This document shows positions 8,492 through 16,094 of a DNA stretch of 49,127 nt, piece after piece (within the stretch, counting starts at the first letter, position 1; each line of letters starts with the position of its first letter). The DNA is from Prochloraceae cyanobacterium (GTDB taxonomy: Bacteria > Cyanobacteriota > Cyanobacteriia > Cyanobacteriales > JASJDA01), in assembly GCA_030065755.1 (NCBI GenBank), contig JASJDA010000065.1, positions 1 through 49,127 of the forward strand, given 5' to 3'. The notes beneath the pieces are model-generated. The model searched no databases. It was not told where the DNA came from and saw only the letters and a program-made list of their open reading frames with translations. Both the position numbers and the translations under genes were made by a program.

Positions 8492-9628
8492 ATGGACTCA
8501 GTTAAAGTAACATCAGTACTTGCTGACGCGATCGTTAGTGGACTTATCGACGGCACTTTGGAAAGATTTGGAGGAGTAATTCGGGACACAACGACACAAC
8601 AAGTTGTTACTTGGTTGAGAGAACTCGAAGAAACTCCCATAAATTTGTCCAAAACAGAAGCAATTTTACAATTAGGTTCCACGGCTAGCGTACTGAATTT
8701 GGGCATCTCAGTAATGGGTTTTGCCGTAATATCTAAAAAGCTCGAAAAAATAGAGCAAAATCTCAAAGAAACACAAGAGTTATTAAACAAAATTAACCGT
8801 AAAATTGACCTCGGCTACTATGCTAATTTTCGCGCTGCACTAGAATTAGCAGTTAATGCTTTTACTATGAACAAGCCAGAAAATCGCCGCAGCAGTGCCT
8901 TACAAGCTATTAATCGTTTCTTAGAAGCAGAACAACATTATCTCGCTTCTGTAGATGAAGAATTAGAAAAAAATAGTCAAATTATTAATGAATATTTACT
9001 AACCTTATCCTTAGCTTATATTGCCGAAGTTCGTTGTTATTTAGAATTAGGAGAATTTGATACCGCACGTCGTCGCTTTCAAGAATGCTCGAAAATTCTT
9101 CGATCGCGCATTCAAAAATATATAGAAATGCTTTTAACTCCTAATCCAGCAGTATATTTACATCCTCAATTTAAAGGTAAAATTGACTTGAGTAGGTTAA
9201 CCAGAATATACCGATGGATTGACAAAACATTAGATGAAAATGCCGTGTTTGAAATGCAAAGAGACAACTTATTTTCTCTGATGCAAGATGAAAACAAGTG
9301 GTTAAATGCTATCCCTCCAGTAATTGGAAATTTACCAATAAATTGGGGATTTAAATTACCTTGGAACTCTTCTAAATCTGATATTTATGCTCGTCTTCCT
9401 CAAGCAATGGAAATAATGGAATCTTTAATTGAGAGCGATCGACGTTTTGAAGCCTATCAATTAGAAGTTCAAGCAATCGATCGACTAGGAATTAGTTTTA
9501 ACCAATGGCTTCAAATTTCTCCTGAAACTGAAACTATCCCAGATGGAGCTAAATTTATGTATATCACGCCACAAGAGCCATTAGAAGTAGAGTGGGAGAT
9601 GGGGAGATGGGGAGATGGGGGAGAATGA
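8492..9628 (+). CDS. Unrecognised protein with membrane-prone helix and coiled coil
   Basis: I prefer the ATG at 8492 (378 aa), where the conserved-looking sequence starts (MDSVKVTSVLADAIVSG); an ATG at 8429 adds 21 residues. No Shine-Dalgarno decides between them. Visible parts: an N-terminal helical segment, a hydrophobic stretch (STASVLNLGISVMGFAVIS, about residues 54-75), a coiled coil (KLEKIEQNLKETQELLNKI) and a long helical, TPR-like region. The C-terminal WEMGRWGDGGE is encoded by a GGGAGATG repeat that has grown into the gene's end. It starts 116 bases after the dCache-AAA_35 receptor on the same strand, so it may be its partner. I assign no function. Confidence 0.65.
   Translation: MDSVKVTSVLADAIVSGLIDGTLERFGGVIRDTTTQQVVTWLRELEETPINLSKTEAILQLGSTASVLNLGISVMGFAVISKKLEKIEQNLKETQELLNKINRKIDLGYYANFRAALELAVNAFTMNKPENRRSSALQAINRFLEAEQHYLASVDEELEKNSQIINEYLLTLSLAYIAEVRCYLELGEFDTARRRFQECSKILRSRIQKYIEMLLTPNPAVYLHPQFKGKIDLSRLTRIYRWIDKTLDENAVFEMQRDNLFSLMQDENKWLNAIPPVIGNLPINWGFKLPWNSSKSDIYARLPQAMEIMESLIESDRRFEAYQLEVQAIDRLGISFNQWLQISPETETIPDGAKFMYITPQEPLEVEWEMGRWGDGGE
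9594..9624 (+). repeat. GGGAGATG tandem repeat at a gene 3' end
   Basis: Three to four copies of GGGAGATG/GGGGAGAT units overlapping the last codons and stop region of the preceding gene. The complementary pyrimidine-rich form occurs at 37674-37745 and a related one at 36577-36640, so it belongs to a dispersed low-complexity family. Confidence 0.7.
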
Positions 9629-9782
9629 TATGTAGTTATAATTTGGGAATTTGGGATAAGCACTGCAATACTACGACATTGGGACTAAATTTTAGTACGA
9701 GCGCGAGATTCTTTAACGATTTTAGCGGACTGTAGCTTTTACTGTAACGTTTATAATAATTACACCACTTTTTAAAAAACAG

Positions 9783-10550
9783 ATGCAAAAAGTCCTCGTT
9801 ACTGGTGCTACTGGAAGAACTGGTCTTTTAGTAGTTAATAAGCTCAGAGAATATCCCACAGAATTTAAAGTAGTAGGTTTAGCAAGAAATGAAGCTAAGG
9901 TTAAAGAAATATGGGGTTCTACAGAAGATTTTTACTTCGGTACTATTAAGGATAAAACCGCTATAGAAAAAGCTATTTCTGGTTGTAATGCTTTGGTTAT
10001 TCTCACCTCAGCCGTCCCGCAAATTAAAGGAGCTCCCGAACCAGGAGAAAGACCAGAATTTTACTATGCCGATGGAGAAAGTCCAGAAGAAATAGATTAT
10101 TACGGGCAAATAAACCAAATTGATGCGGCAAAAGCAGCCAAGATTAACCATATTGTTTTAGTAGGTTCGATGGGAGGAACAAACGAAAATCATCCTCTTA
10201 ACAGCATTGGAAATGGCAAGATATTAATTTGGAAACGAAAAGCAGAACAATATTTAATCGATTCTGGCATCGATTATACTATTATTCGAGCTGGAGGTTT
10301 GTTAAACGAACCAGGAGGAAAAAGAGAATTACTCGTAGGTAAAAACGACGAATTATTAAACAATCCTCCCGACGGTATTCGTCCCGCCATCCCTCGCGAG
10401 GATGTCGCTGAATTAGTAGTTCGAGCTTTACAAATTAATGAAGCGAAAAATAAAGCTTTCGATACTATTTCCAAACCTCCTTCAGAAAACGGAGAAAATG
10501 TCAAGATAGATTTTGTCAAGTTATTTGAGCAAACAACAGCAGGACTTTAA
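9783..10550 (+). CDS. NAD(P)-binding atypical SDR / NmrA-like protein
   Basis: A 255-residue Rossmann protein starting MQKVLVTGATGRTGLLVVNK, with the TGATGxxG dinucleotide-binding motif of atypical short-chain dehydrogenases. Later blocks IVLVGSMGGTNENHPLN, ILIWKRKAEQYLIDSGIDYT and IIRAGGLL are typical of the plant and cyanobacterial NAD(P)-binding group that includes Arabidopsis At5g02240 and Tic62-like proteins. The YxxxK catalytic pair is replaced by a WKRKAEQYL segment, as in that group, so it may bind NADPH as a redox sensor rather than catalyse a classical reaction. Single gene. Confidence 0.85.
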   Translation: MQKVLVTGATGRTGLLVVNKLREYPTEFKVVGLARNEAKVKEIWGSTEDFYFGTIKDKTAIEKAISGCNALVILTSAVPQIKGAPEPGERPEFYYADGESPEEIDYYGQINQIDAAKAAKINHIVLVGSMGGTNENHPLNSIGNGKILIWKRKAEQYLIDSGIDYTIIRAGGLLNEPGGKRELLVGKNDELLNNPPDGIRPAIPREDVAELVVRALQINEAKNKAFDTISKPPSENGENVKIDFVKLFEQTTAGL

Positions 10551-10801
10551 TTGGACGATTGCTCTTTCTAAGCTGTTTAGCATTTAAATTGTGATAACGC
10601 TATTACCTTTATTTTTGAGTTTTCGTCCCCATTTAATAATTAATCCTCTACCCTGATGTCGCTTTGCTTGCCGTTGCTATTTCCATTATTAGGACTGACA
10701 TTGTTTTAATTCTGGGTTAAATACGTCTAGGTATTTTTGAGCTTTTTTGCTCTTGATATCTAGATTTCCCCTAATTTTGATTAAAAACACATCGATCGCA
10801 A

Positions 10802-11704
10802 TTAAAGTAGAAATAATCGATCGCTAAATCTTTCTTTAATAAACTCAGTAAATAGCCTTACCTTTGTAGATAAATGTCGATTTGCAGAGTAAGTTATACA
10901 AATAGATATTTCTGGTGCCTGATAGTCTGGTAAAATCCTCTTCAGCTTACCTTCTTCTAACTCCTTTGCCAACATAAAAGTTGGCAGTAAAGCTATTCCT
11001 AAACCCTTAACAGCAGCATCTCTAAGAGTTTCTCCATTATTGGAACAAAACACCCCATTAACCACAATATTATGTTCTCCATCTTGTCCGAATAGTTTCC
11101 ACTGATTTCCAGTTGCTAAATATCCGTAGTGCAAACAGCTACGATCGCGCAATTCTCTAGGATGGTTAGGTTCTCCATATTTCTCTATATAAGTTGGAGA
11201 AGCACAGAGAATGCGTTTTGCAGGGGCGATCGCGTGGGTAATTAAACTGGCACACTCTACAGGTTCAGCGATGCGCACGACTAGGTCAAAACCCTCTTCA
11301 ATAGGATCGACAAAACGATCTTCTAAGGTCAGTTGCACTCGCAAATCGGGATATTGAGCCATGAAATCTGCTACAGCAGGAGACAGGTGCATGGTTCCAA
11401 ATGTCATGGGTGCATTAATTTTAAAATTGCCTTTGGGTTGTTCCTGTAGTTGAGAAACAGCTAGTTCTGCTTCTTCTAATTCTGCAAGGATATTGACACA
11501 TCGATCGTAAAATGCTGAGCCTGTTTCTGTAGGGCTGACTCGTCGAGTGCTGCGATGAAGCAATTGAACCCCTAACTCTTTTTCCAGGTTAATAACCAGC
11601 TTGTTAACTGCCGATCGCGACAATCTCATTTTCCTTGCTGCAGCAGCAAATCCTCCCTCAGCAACTACTTGCGCGAATGCGCGGAGACTCTCAAACTTAT
11701 CCAT
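10802..11704 (-). CDS. LysR-family transcriptional regulator
   Basis: Start set at the ATG at 11704 ([19 protein letters not shown]), giving 300 aa, the standard LysR length; the frame extends 22 residues upstream with no homology-like sequence. The N-terminal winged HTH ([20 protein letters not shown]) is followed by [19 protein letters not shown] and a C-terminal effector-binding domain ([19 protein letters not shown]). It is divergent from the pirin gene at 11821 with a shared ~116-base spacer, a classic arrangement for a LysR protein controlling its neighbour. The inducer is unknown. Confidence 0.9.
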   Translation of the reverse strand: MDKFESLRAFAQVVAEGGFAAAARKMRLSRSAVNKLVINLEKELGVQLLHRSTRRVSPTETGSAFYDRCVNILAELEEAELAVSQLQEQPKGNFKINAPMTFGTMHLSPAVADFMAQYPDLRVQLTLEDRFVDPIEEGFDLVVRIAEPVECASLITHAIAPAKRILCASPTYIEKYGEPNHPRELRDRSCLHYGYLATGNQWKLFGQDGEHNIVVNGVFCSNNGETLRDAAVKGLGIALLPTFMLAKELEEGKLKRILPDYQAPEISICITYSANRHLSTKVRLFTEFIKERFSDRLFLL

Positions 11705-11820
11705 AGTATTGTAGAAAATTAAGCGACAAAGTGTGTATAAAATAGCATATTGTCTTTTATTTATCTTCAATACATAATGGAATTAATCAAAAACGATCGC
11801 CACACAAAAAAGGAGGAAAA

Positions 11821-12528
11821 ATGACAATTTCTATTCATCCAGCAAATGAAAGAGGTACTGCTAACTTCGGTTGGCTCAATAGCAAACACAGTTTTTCTTT
11901 CGGTCAATACTACGATCCAAATCAGATGGGGTTTGGTAATTTGCGAGTCATTAATGAAGATAAAGTCGAGCCAGGTAAAGGTTTTGGGACTCACGGTCAT
12001 CGGGATATGGAAATCATTTCCGTAGTCCTAGAAGGGTCGCTAGAACATAAAGATAGCATTGGTAACGGCTCTATAATTCGTCCTGGAGAAGTTCAGCGAA
12101 TGTCTGCTGGGACTGGAATTTTGCACAGCGAATATAACGCCTCCAATACCGATCGAGTTCACTTCTTACAAATCTGGATTTTGCCAGAAGAGAAAGGACT
12201 TCAACCAAGCTACGAGCAAAAAGTCTTTACTGAAGACGAGAAACAAGGGAAACTAAGGCTAGTAGGATCTCGCGACGGTCGTGAAGGTTCGGTTAAGATT
12301 CACCAAGACGCAGATCTTTACCTTACATTGCTCGGAAATGGGGAAGAGGTGAAACACCAAATTGCCAATGGGCGATCGCTTTGGGTTCAGGTAGCGCGAG
12401 GAAAAGTTTTATTGAAAGATCGAACCTTATCTACAGGGGATGGTGCTGCTATTTCACAAGAACAAAGTATTGCGATCGCTGGTATTTCTGATGTTGCTGA
12501 GGTGCTCGTATTCGATTTGAAAAATTAA
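11821..12528 (+). CDS. Pirin family protein (bicupin)
   Basis: A 235-residue pirin. The N-terminal cupin carries the metal ligands in [20 protein letters not shown] and [12 protein letters not shown] (His/His/Glu-type set), preceded by HSFSFGQYY, a hallmark of the family. The C-terminal half is the second cupin. YhhW-type pirins have quercetin 2,3-dioxygenase activity in vitro; the in vivo substrate here is unknown. A strong AAGGAGG lies 5 bases before the ATG (11810-11816). The divergent LysR gene suggests inducible expression. Confidence 0.9.
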   Translation: MTISIHPANERGTANFGWLNSKHSFSFGQYYDPNQMGFGNLRVINEDKVEPGKGFGTHGHRDMEIISVVLEGSLEHKDSIGNGSIIRPGEVQRMSAGTGILHSEYNASNTDRVHFLQIWILPEEKGLQPSYEQKVFTEDEKQGKLRLVGSRDGREGSVKIHQDADLYLTLLGNGEEVKHQIANGRSLWVQVARGKVLLKDRTLSTGDGAAISQEQSIAIAGISDVAEVLVFDLKN

Positions 12529-12557
12529 GATCCCAGGTTAAGGATTAGAAAATTTGA

Positions 12558-12663
12558 AATCCTCTCGTCGCTAAAAGCGAGAGATTCCTAAAAATCTCAG
12601 AGGCTCAGAGGTAACACAAGTTACGAACACACCAATTACGGTGTCACTAGCTACGCGGCTAGT
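12558..12663 (+). repeat. Cluster of four small hairpins
   Basis: Between pirin and the ABM gene lie successive inverted repeats: CTCTCG 12562-12567 / CGAGAG 12578-12583; GTAAC 12611-12615 / GTTAC 12620-12624; ACACC 12629-12633 / GGTGT 12640-12644; ACTAGC 12646-12651 / GCTAGT 12658-12663. A direct repeat CTCAGAGG sits between the first two. It could be a relic IS605-type end, a MITE or a structured leader RNA for the gene at 12695. No transposase sequence is present. Confidence 0.5.
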
Positions 12664-12694
12664 CAGCTTTAAATAAAAGTAAACTTTTCTATCT

Positions 12695-13279
12695 ATGGAA
12701 ATTAATTCCGATCGCTCGGTTAAAGACCAACAAGTAACAGCAGTAATTTCCCAAGTAGTTAGATCTGGTCGAGAACGAGGTTATGAAGAGTGGTTAAAAG
12801 GTATTTCTGCTGCAGCTAGAGAGTTTGAGGGACATTGTGGCGTAACTATTCTCAAACCAGAAAATAAAGTGCGTCCGGAATATGTAATTATTTTGCGGTT
12901 CGATCGCTACGAAAATCTCTGTAAGTGGATGAAGTCCGATACTCGCCAAGAATGGATAGAAAGAGCCCAACCCTTAGTACAAAAACCCCAAGACGTTCAG
13001 ATCCTCACGGGACTAGAAAACTTAGTTTCTTTACCAGGTTCAGATGCCAAGCAACCACCCCCTCGTTATAAAACTGCCTTCGTTACTTGGATAGGCGTGT
13101 ACAGTATGGTTGTCCTTGTAGGACGTATTTTGTCTCCTATTCTAGCGTCCCTACATCCACTCCTCGCTCAAGCCATTAGCACAGGTCTAGTTGTGGCACT
13201 CCTTGCTTACTTTGTTATGCCGCAGCTAACTCGATTGTTCTCCAAATGGCTATATCCTAATCAAAAGAAGACCAAATAA
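12695..13279 (+). CDS. Antibiotic biosynthesis monooxygenase (ABM) domain protein with membrane anchor
   Basis: A 194-residue protein. Residues ~10-105 form an ABM/dimeric alpha-beta barrel domain (VTAVISQVVRSGRERGYEEW; EGHCGVTILKPENK; YVIILRFDRYENLCKWMKSD). Two hydrophobic helices follow (about 125-150 and 155-175) with a basic tail, anchoring it to the membrane. This fusion is common among uncharacterised bacterial ABM proteins. The substrate is unknown; heme or quinone-like small molecules are typical of the superfamily. It is preceded by the hairpin cluster and followed 47 bases later by a pseudogene. Confidence 0.83.
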   Translation: MEINSDRSVKDQQVTAVISQVVRSGRERGYEEWLKGISAAAREFEGHCGVTILKPENKVRPEYVIILRFDRYENLCKWMKSDTRQEWIERAQPLVQKPQDVQILTGLENLVSLPGSDAKQPPPRYKTAFVTWIGVYSMVVLVGRILSPILASLHPLLAQAISTGLVVALLAYFVMPQLTRLFSKWLYPNQKKTK

Positions 13280-13326
13280 TTAACCAACTTTTACTCTAGT
13301 ATTTTCAGTGGAAAAATACGATAAAT

Positions 13327-13805
13327 ATGGACAACAGCAGAAGAAGAGATTTTCTCAAACTGGTATTAGGAGCTGGGTTTTCCTCCTATTTATACCATTT
13401 CTCAAAAGTAACTGGAGAGATCAAAAATACTTTTTATTAATAAAAAAAGCTCAAATCCCTCTGTTCCCTATTCCCTATTGCCTATTCCCTATTCCCTGTT
13501 CCCTAAGTCTCTCGTTATTTTCGAGAATAGTTTTAACTATAGTAGATGGCAAGCCAGTTTATGGAGTAGGAGAATTTAAAGACCAAGCACCACCACCAAT
13601 ACCAGTAAGTCCTGATTGGTCTCCTGTTGCTAGATATGGAGGCGATCGCAATAAAACCGTAATTCCTGCCGATCTATCTCATCGATCGTCTCATCTGGGT
13701 TGTTGTTTCCCTCTTAAGGGCGATCGTTTCTCAAATTCCTCTCTAAGTAAAGCAGGAAACTTGTCGGGATTCTGGGGAAGTCTTGGCTGTGAGTGTTTCG
13801 TTTGA
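13327..13805 (+). pseudogene. Gutted Tat-exported amidohydrolase (YtcJ-like) pseudogene
   Basis: At 13327 an ATG opens a twin-arginine signal peptide (MDNSRRRDFLKLVLGAGFSS) that stops at 13438-13440. After a TTCCCTATT-type repeat (13457-13503), a different frame resumes from about 13520 with IVLTIVDGKPVYGVGEFKD and PPIPVSPDWSPVARYGG, the C-terminal end of YtcJ-type amidohydrolases, ending SLGCECFV. The metal-binding barrel between the two is missing. A 165-codon frame starting at 13308 spans the region but reads the wrong frame at its N-terminus. I interpret this as an internal deletion with repeat DNA at the scar. Family assignment rests on these terminal motifs only. Confidence 0.65.
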
Positions 13806-13822
13806 CGCAACACAGCCAACAG

Positions 13823-14803
13823 CTAATCACTAATAACAGAAAGACCCTTAGAAGCTAACCATTCTCGATTATAGATCCGCGACTGATAGCGCGCCCCACC
13901 ATCGCACAGCACAGTAACAATAGTATGCCCTGGCCCCATCTGCTTAGATAAAGCTAGCGCCGCACCTACATTAATACCTACAGAACCGCCCATAAACAGG
14001 CCGTCTTTCCTAAGTAATTGGTATATTACTCGTATGCATTCAGGATCGTCAATTTGAATGGCATCATCTACAGGAGCCCCTTCCATGTTAGCAGTGACTC
14101 TACTATTGCCTATTCCTTCTGTAATTGAGTTGCCTTCTATTTTAATTTCCCCAGTTTTAAACCAACTATAAAGACCGCTACCCATAGGGTCTGCTACAAC
14201 ACATTTAATATGGGGGTTTTTCTCTTTAAAAAACAAAGCTGCTCCTGCATATGTTCCGCCAGTACCAGTAGAAGCAACCCAAGCGTCAATTGTACCATCT
14301 GTTTCCGCCCAAATCTCAGGCCCTGTTGTTTCGTAATGAGCGTGTCTATTAGCTAGATTATCGAACTGATTGGCCCAAATAGCATTATCCATCTCTTGGG
14401 CTATACGACCGGAAACTTTGACGTAATTGTTGGGATTTTTATATGGTACTGCTGGGACGGTGCGAACTTCAGCCCCTAATGTTCTTAAAGTATCTATTTT
14501 TTCTTGAGATTGGGTTTCTGGGATAATAATTAGGCATTTATAGCCTTTAGCATTACAAATATGAGCTAAACCAATGCCAGTATTTCCAGCGGTTCCTTCT
14601 ACCACCGTACCACCAGGTTTGAGCAAACCTTTTTCTTCAGCCTCTTTGATTATATATAAGGCTGCCCGATCTTTTACCGAACCACCTGGGTTGAGAAACT
14701 CGGCTTTACCGAGTATTTCACAACCCGTTTCTTCACTGAAGCTGTTGAGGCGAATTAATGGTGTATTGCCAATTGTTCCTACAAAACCGTCTTTAATATC
14801 CAT
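13823..14803 (-). CDS. cysK: Cysteine synthase (PLP-dependent)
   Basis: A 326-residue fold-type II PLP enzyme. The Schiff-base lysine is K44 in NPGGSVKDRAALY. The substrate loop is EGTAGNTGIGLA, and the phosphate-binding Gly loop is ASTGTGGTYAG. Reaction expected: O-acetylserine plus sulfide to cysteine. The AGNTGIG loop, in place of TSGNTGI of E. coli CysK, and the NQFDNLANRHAHYETTGPEI block place it in a cysteine synthase A-like subgroup common in cyanobacteria, so a related beta-replacement activity is possible. It is transcribed in the same direction as the peroxiredoxin upstream, about 120 bases apart. Confidence 0.87.
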   Translation of the reverse strand: MDIKDGFVGTIGNTPLIRLNSFSEETGCEILGKAEFLNPGGSVKDRAALYIIKEAEEKGLLKPGGTVVEGTAGNTGIGLAHICNAKGYKCLIIIPETQSQEKIDTLRTLGAEVRTVPAVPYKNPNNYVKVSGRIAQEMDNAIWANQFDNLANRHAHYETTGPEIWAETDGTIDAWVASTGTGGTYAGAALFFKEKNPHIKCVVADPMGSGLYSWFKTGEIKIEGNSITEGIGNSRVTANMEGAPVDDAIQIDDPECIRVIYQLLRKDGLFMGGSVGINVGAALALSKQMGPGHTIVTVLCDGGARYQSRIYNREWLASKGLSVISD

Positions 14804-14922
14804 ATCTATAAAAATAAAGAAAGTGCTGATTGTTTAGTCAAAAAGAATTCAACTCGCTCGTACCACTTAGCGATCGATACTCAGCACTTTATTTTCCCAC
14901 GTACCTATTATTCAGACAACTG

Positions 14923-15558
14923 TTATTTATTAGGTTGGGGAGTCATGCGCAAGTAAGGTTTAATTTCAGTAACCCCTTTGGGAAACTTCTGTTTTGCTTC
15001 TTGAGTGGGAATAGAAGGCGCTACGACTACGTCTTCTCCATCTTTCCAGTTAACTGGAGTAGCTACTTTGTATTGGTCGGTTAGTTGCAAAGAATCAATG
15101 ACCCGCAAAATTTCATCGAAGTTACGACCCGTACTGGGAGGATAAGTGAGAGTTAATCGCAATTTTTTGTTTGGATCGATAACAAAGACGGTACGAACAG
15201 TTACTTTCGGGTCAGCGTTGGGGTGAATCATCTCGTAAAGATCGGAAACCTTTTTGTCTGCATCTGCCAAAATGGGATAGTTAACAGTGGTATTTTGGGT
15301 TTCGTTGATATCTTGGATCCAACCTTGATGGGATTGGGTGTCGTCAACGCTTAAAGCTATAATCTTAACATTGCGCTTGTCGAATTCTGGCTTGAGTTTA
15401 GCAACTTCCCCTAACTCAGTAGTACAAACAGGGGTATAGTCTGCTGGGTGAGAAAAAAGTACTATCCAACTATCTCCAGCCCATTCGTATAAAGAAATAT
15501 TACCCATGTTTGAAGCTTGAGTAAAATCAGGAACTGTATCGCCTAGTCGAAGAGACAT
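14923..15558 (-). CDS. 1-Cys peroxiredoxin (Prx6 type)
   Basis: The start is the ATG at 15558 (MSLRLGDTVPDFTQAS), preceded by GGAG at a normal distance; an in-frame GTG at 15573 would overlap that site. The protein has 211 residues. The peroxidatic cysteine is C45 in HPADYTPVCTTELG. The long C-terminal domain (PVNWKDGEDVVVAPSI) and lack of a resolving Cys in the usual place mark the 1-Cys/Prx6 class. It reduces hydroperoxides in the cytosol; the reductant is unknown. The spacer to cysK is short, so joint expression with thiol synthesis is plausible. Confidence 0.93.
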   Translation of the reverse strand: MSLRLGDTVPDFTQASNMGNISLYEWAGDSWIVLFSHPADYTPVCTTELGEVAKLKPEFDKRNVKIIALSVDDTQSHQGWIQDINETQNTTVNYPILADADKKVSDLYEMIHPNADPKVTVRTVFVIDPNKKLRLTLTYPPSTGRNFDEILRVIDSLQLTDQYKVATPVNWKDGEDVVVAPSIPTQEAKQKFPKGVTEIKPYLRMTPQPNK

Positions 15559-15710
15559 GATTTTAATCTCCACTATTATTTATTAATTCTATTAGCTTTC
15601 TTTTATTTTTTGTATTGATTTTTATCAGAAAATTTTAAACGCCACTGCTTTGTTAACGAAAAGATTTAGATGTGTATTTTTGTCAAGAAATGCATCAGTA
15701 CATATTTATT

Positions 15711-15794
15711 CATTAGTTTTTAGATGAGATTTTTTATGAGTTTTGAGATGAGTTTTATGAGATTCAAAGTCTCAAAGCAAAACTAATATAAAAC
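15711..15794 (+). promoter_or_regulatory. Operator array and promoter, copy 1 (before the TOMM locus)
   Basis: AT(G/T)AG-like boxes begin at 15712, 15724, 15736, 15748 and 15757, i.e. steps of 12, 12, 12 and 9 bp. After the last ATGAG a conserved tract leads to GCAAAACTAATATAAAAC, with the -10-like TAATAT at 15784-15789, 27 bases from the last box. The same layout occurs at 20236-20307 and 29104-29180. The boxes would cover about -39 to -84, fitting an activator. It lies 120 bases before a short frame at 15914 and 300 before the cyclodehydratase. Confidence 0.7.
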
Positions 15795-15913
15795 GTAGTT
15801 CATTAAGATCGTGTAGCAATAAATTTAAATTTGCTTTTCAGCAAAGAACTAAAACGATGCTCCAAAAACCGTAGTTCAATCCCTGTTACTCTGTTGAAAC
15901 TATAAAACTAGGT

Positions 15914-16063
15914 ATGAGATATGTTCGGCGTTTTGTTGGAATTTTAATTTTAGTCTTAGCCTTGGTTTCTGTGGAGCTAGCGTTTGTCCCTATTGCTAAG
16001 GCTGAGGGGCAGATTCTACCGCCAAAGATAACTCTTTTGTTTTGCCGAAACATCCAGCTCTAG
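15914..16063 (+). CDS. Short signal-peptide-like frame, probably truncated
   Basis: A 49-codon frame below the usual size cut-off. It starts MRYVRRFVGILILVLALV, a basic then hydrophobic run followed by a plausible signal-peptidase site (IAKA|EG), then ILPPKITLLFCRNIQL. The last ~11 codons lie inside the direct repeat that starts at 16030 and is shared with 21036, so the frame looks like the head of an exported protein cut by the repeat junction. It follows the copy 1 promoter directly. Alternatively it is a genuine small secreted peptide of the locus. There is no convincing Shine-Dalgarno. Confidence 0.35.
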   Translation: MRYVRRFVGILILVLALVSVELAFVPIAKAEGQILPPKITLLFCRNIQL

Positions 16064-16094
16064 GCGATCGGCACTCACCCAACCCTAAGAAAAT
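16030..16094 (+). repeat. Direct repeat, left copy
   Basis: The 24 bases from 16030 to 16053 (AACTCTTTTGTTTTGCCGAA plus ACAT) are identical to 21036-21059. Similarity then continues imperfectly for 41 bases to an ATG in both copies, at exactly the same distance. The sequences diverge abruptly upstream of the repeat, so 16030 and 21036 mark the junctions of a 5.0-kb segment. Confidence 0.8.

Noticed and set aside
11767..12000. 77-codon frame opposite the pirin gene
   Set aside because: Shadow of a well-supported cupin protein on the other strand.
13308..13805. 165-codon frame as an intact gene
   Set aside because: Its N-terminal third reads repeat DNA out of the frame used by the Tat signal; only the C-terminal third is gene-like, so it is called a pseudogene.
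14830..15084. 84-codon plus-strand frame
   Set aside because: It is antisense to the end of the peroxiredoxin gene and has no gene-like sequence.
15911..15921. The frame at 15914 as a TOMM precursor
   Set aside because: It has a Sec-type signal peptide and only one Cys, unlike leader-core precursors handled in the cytosol, and its end lies in a duplicated repeat.
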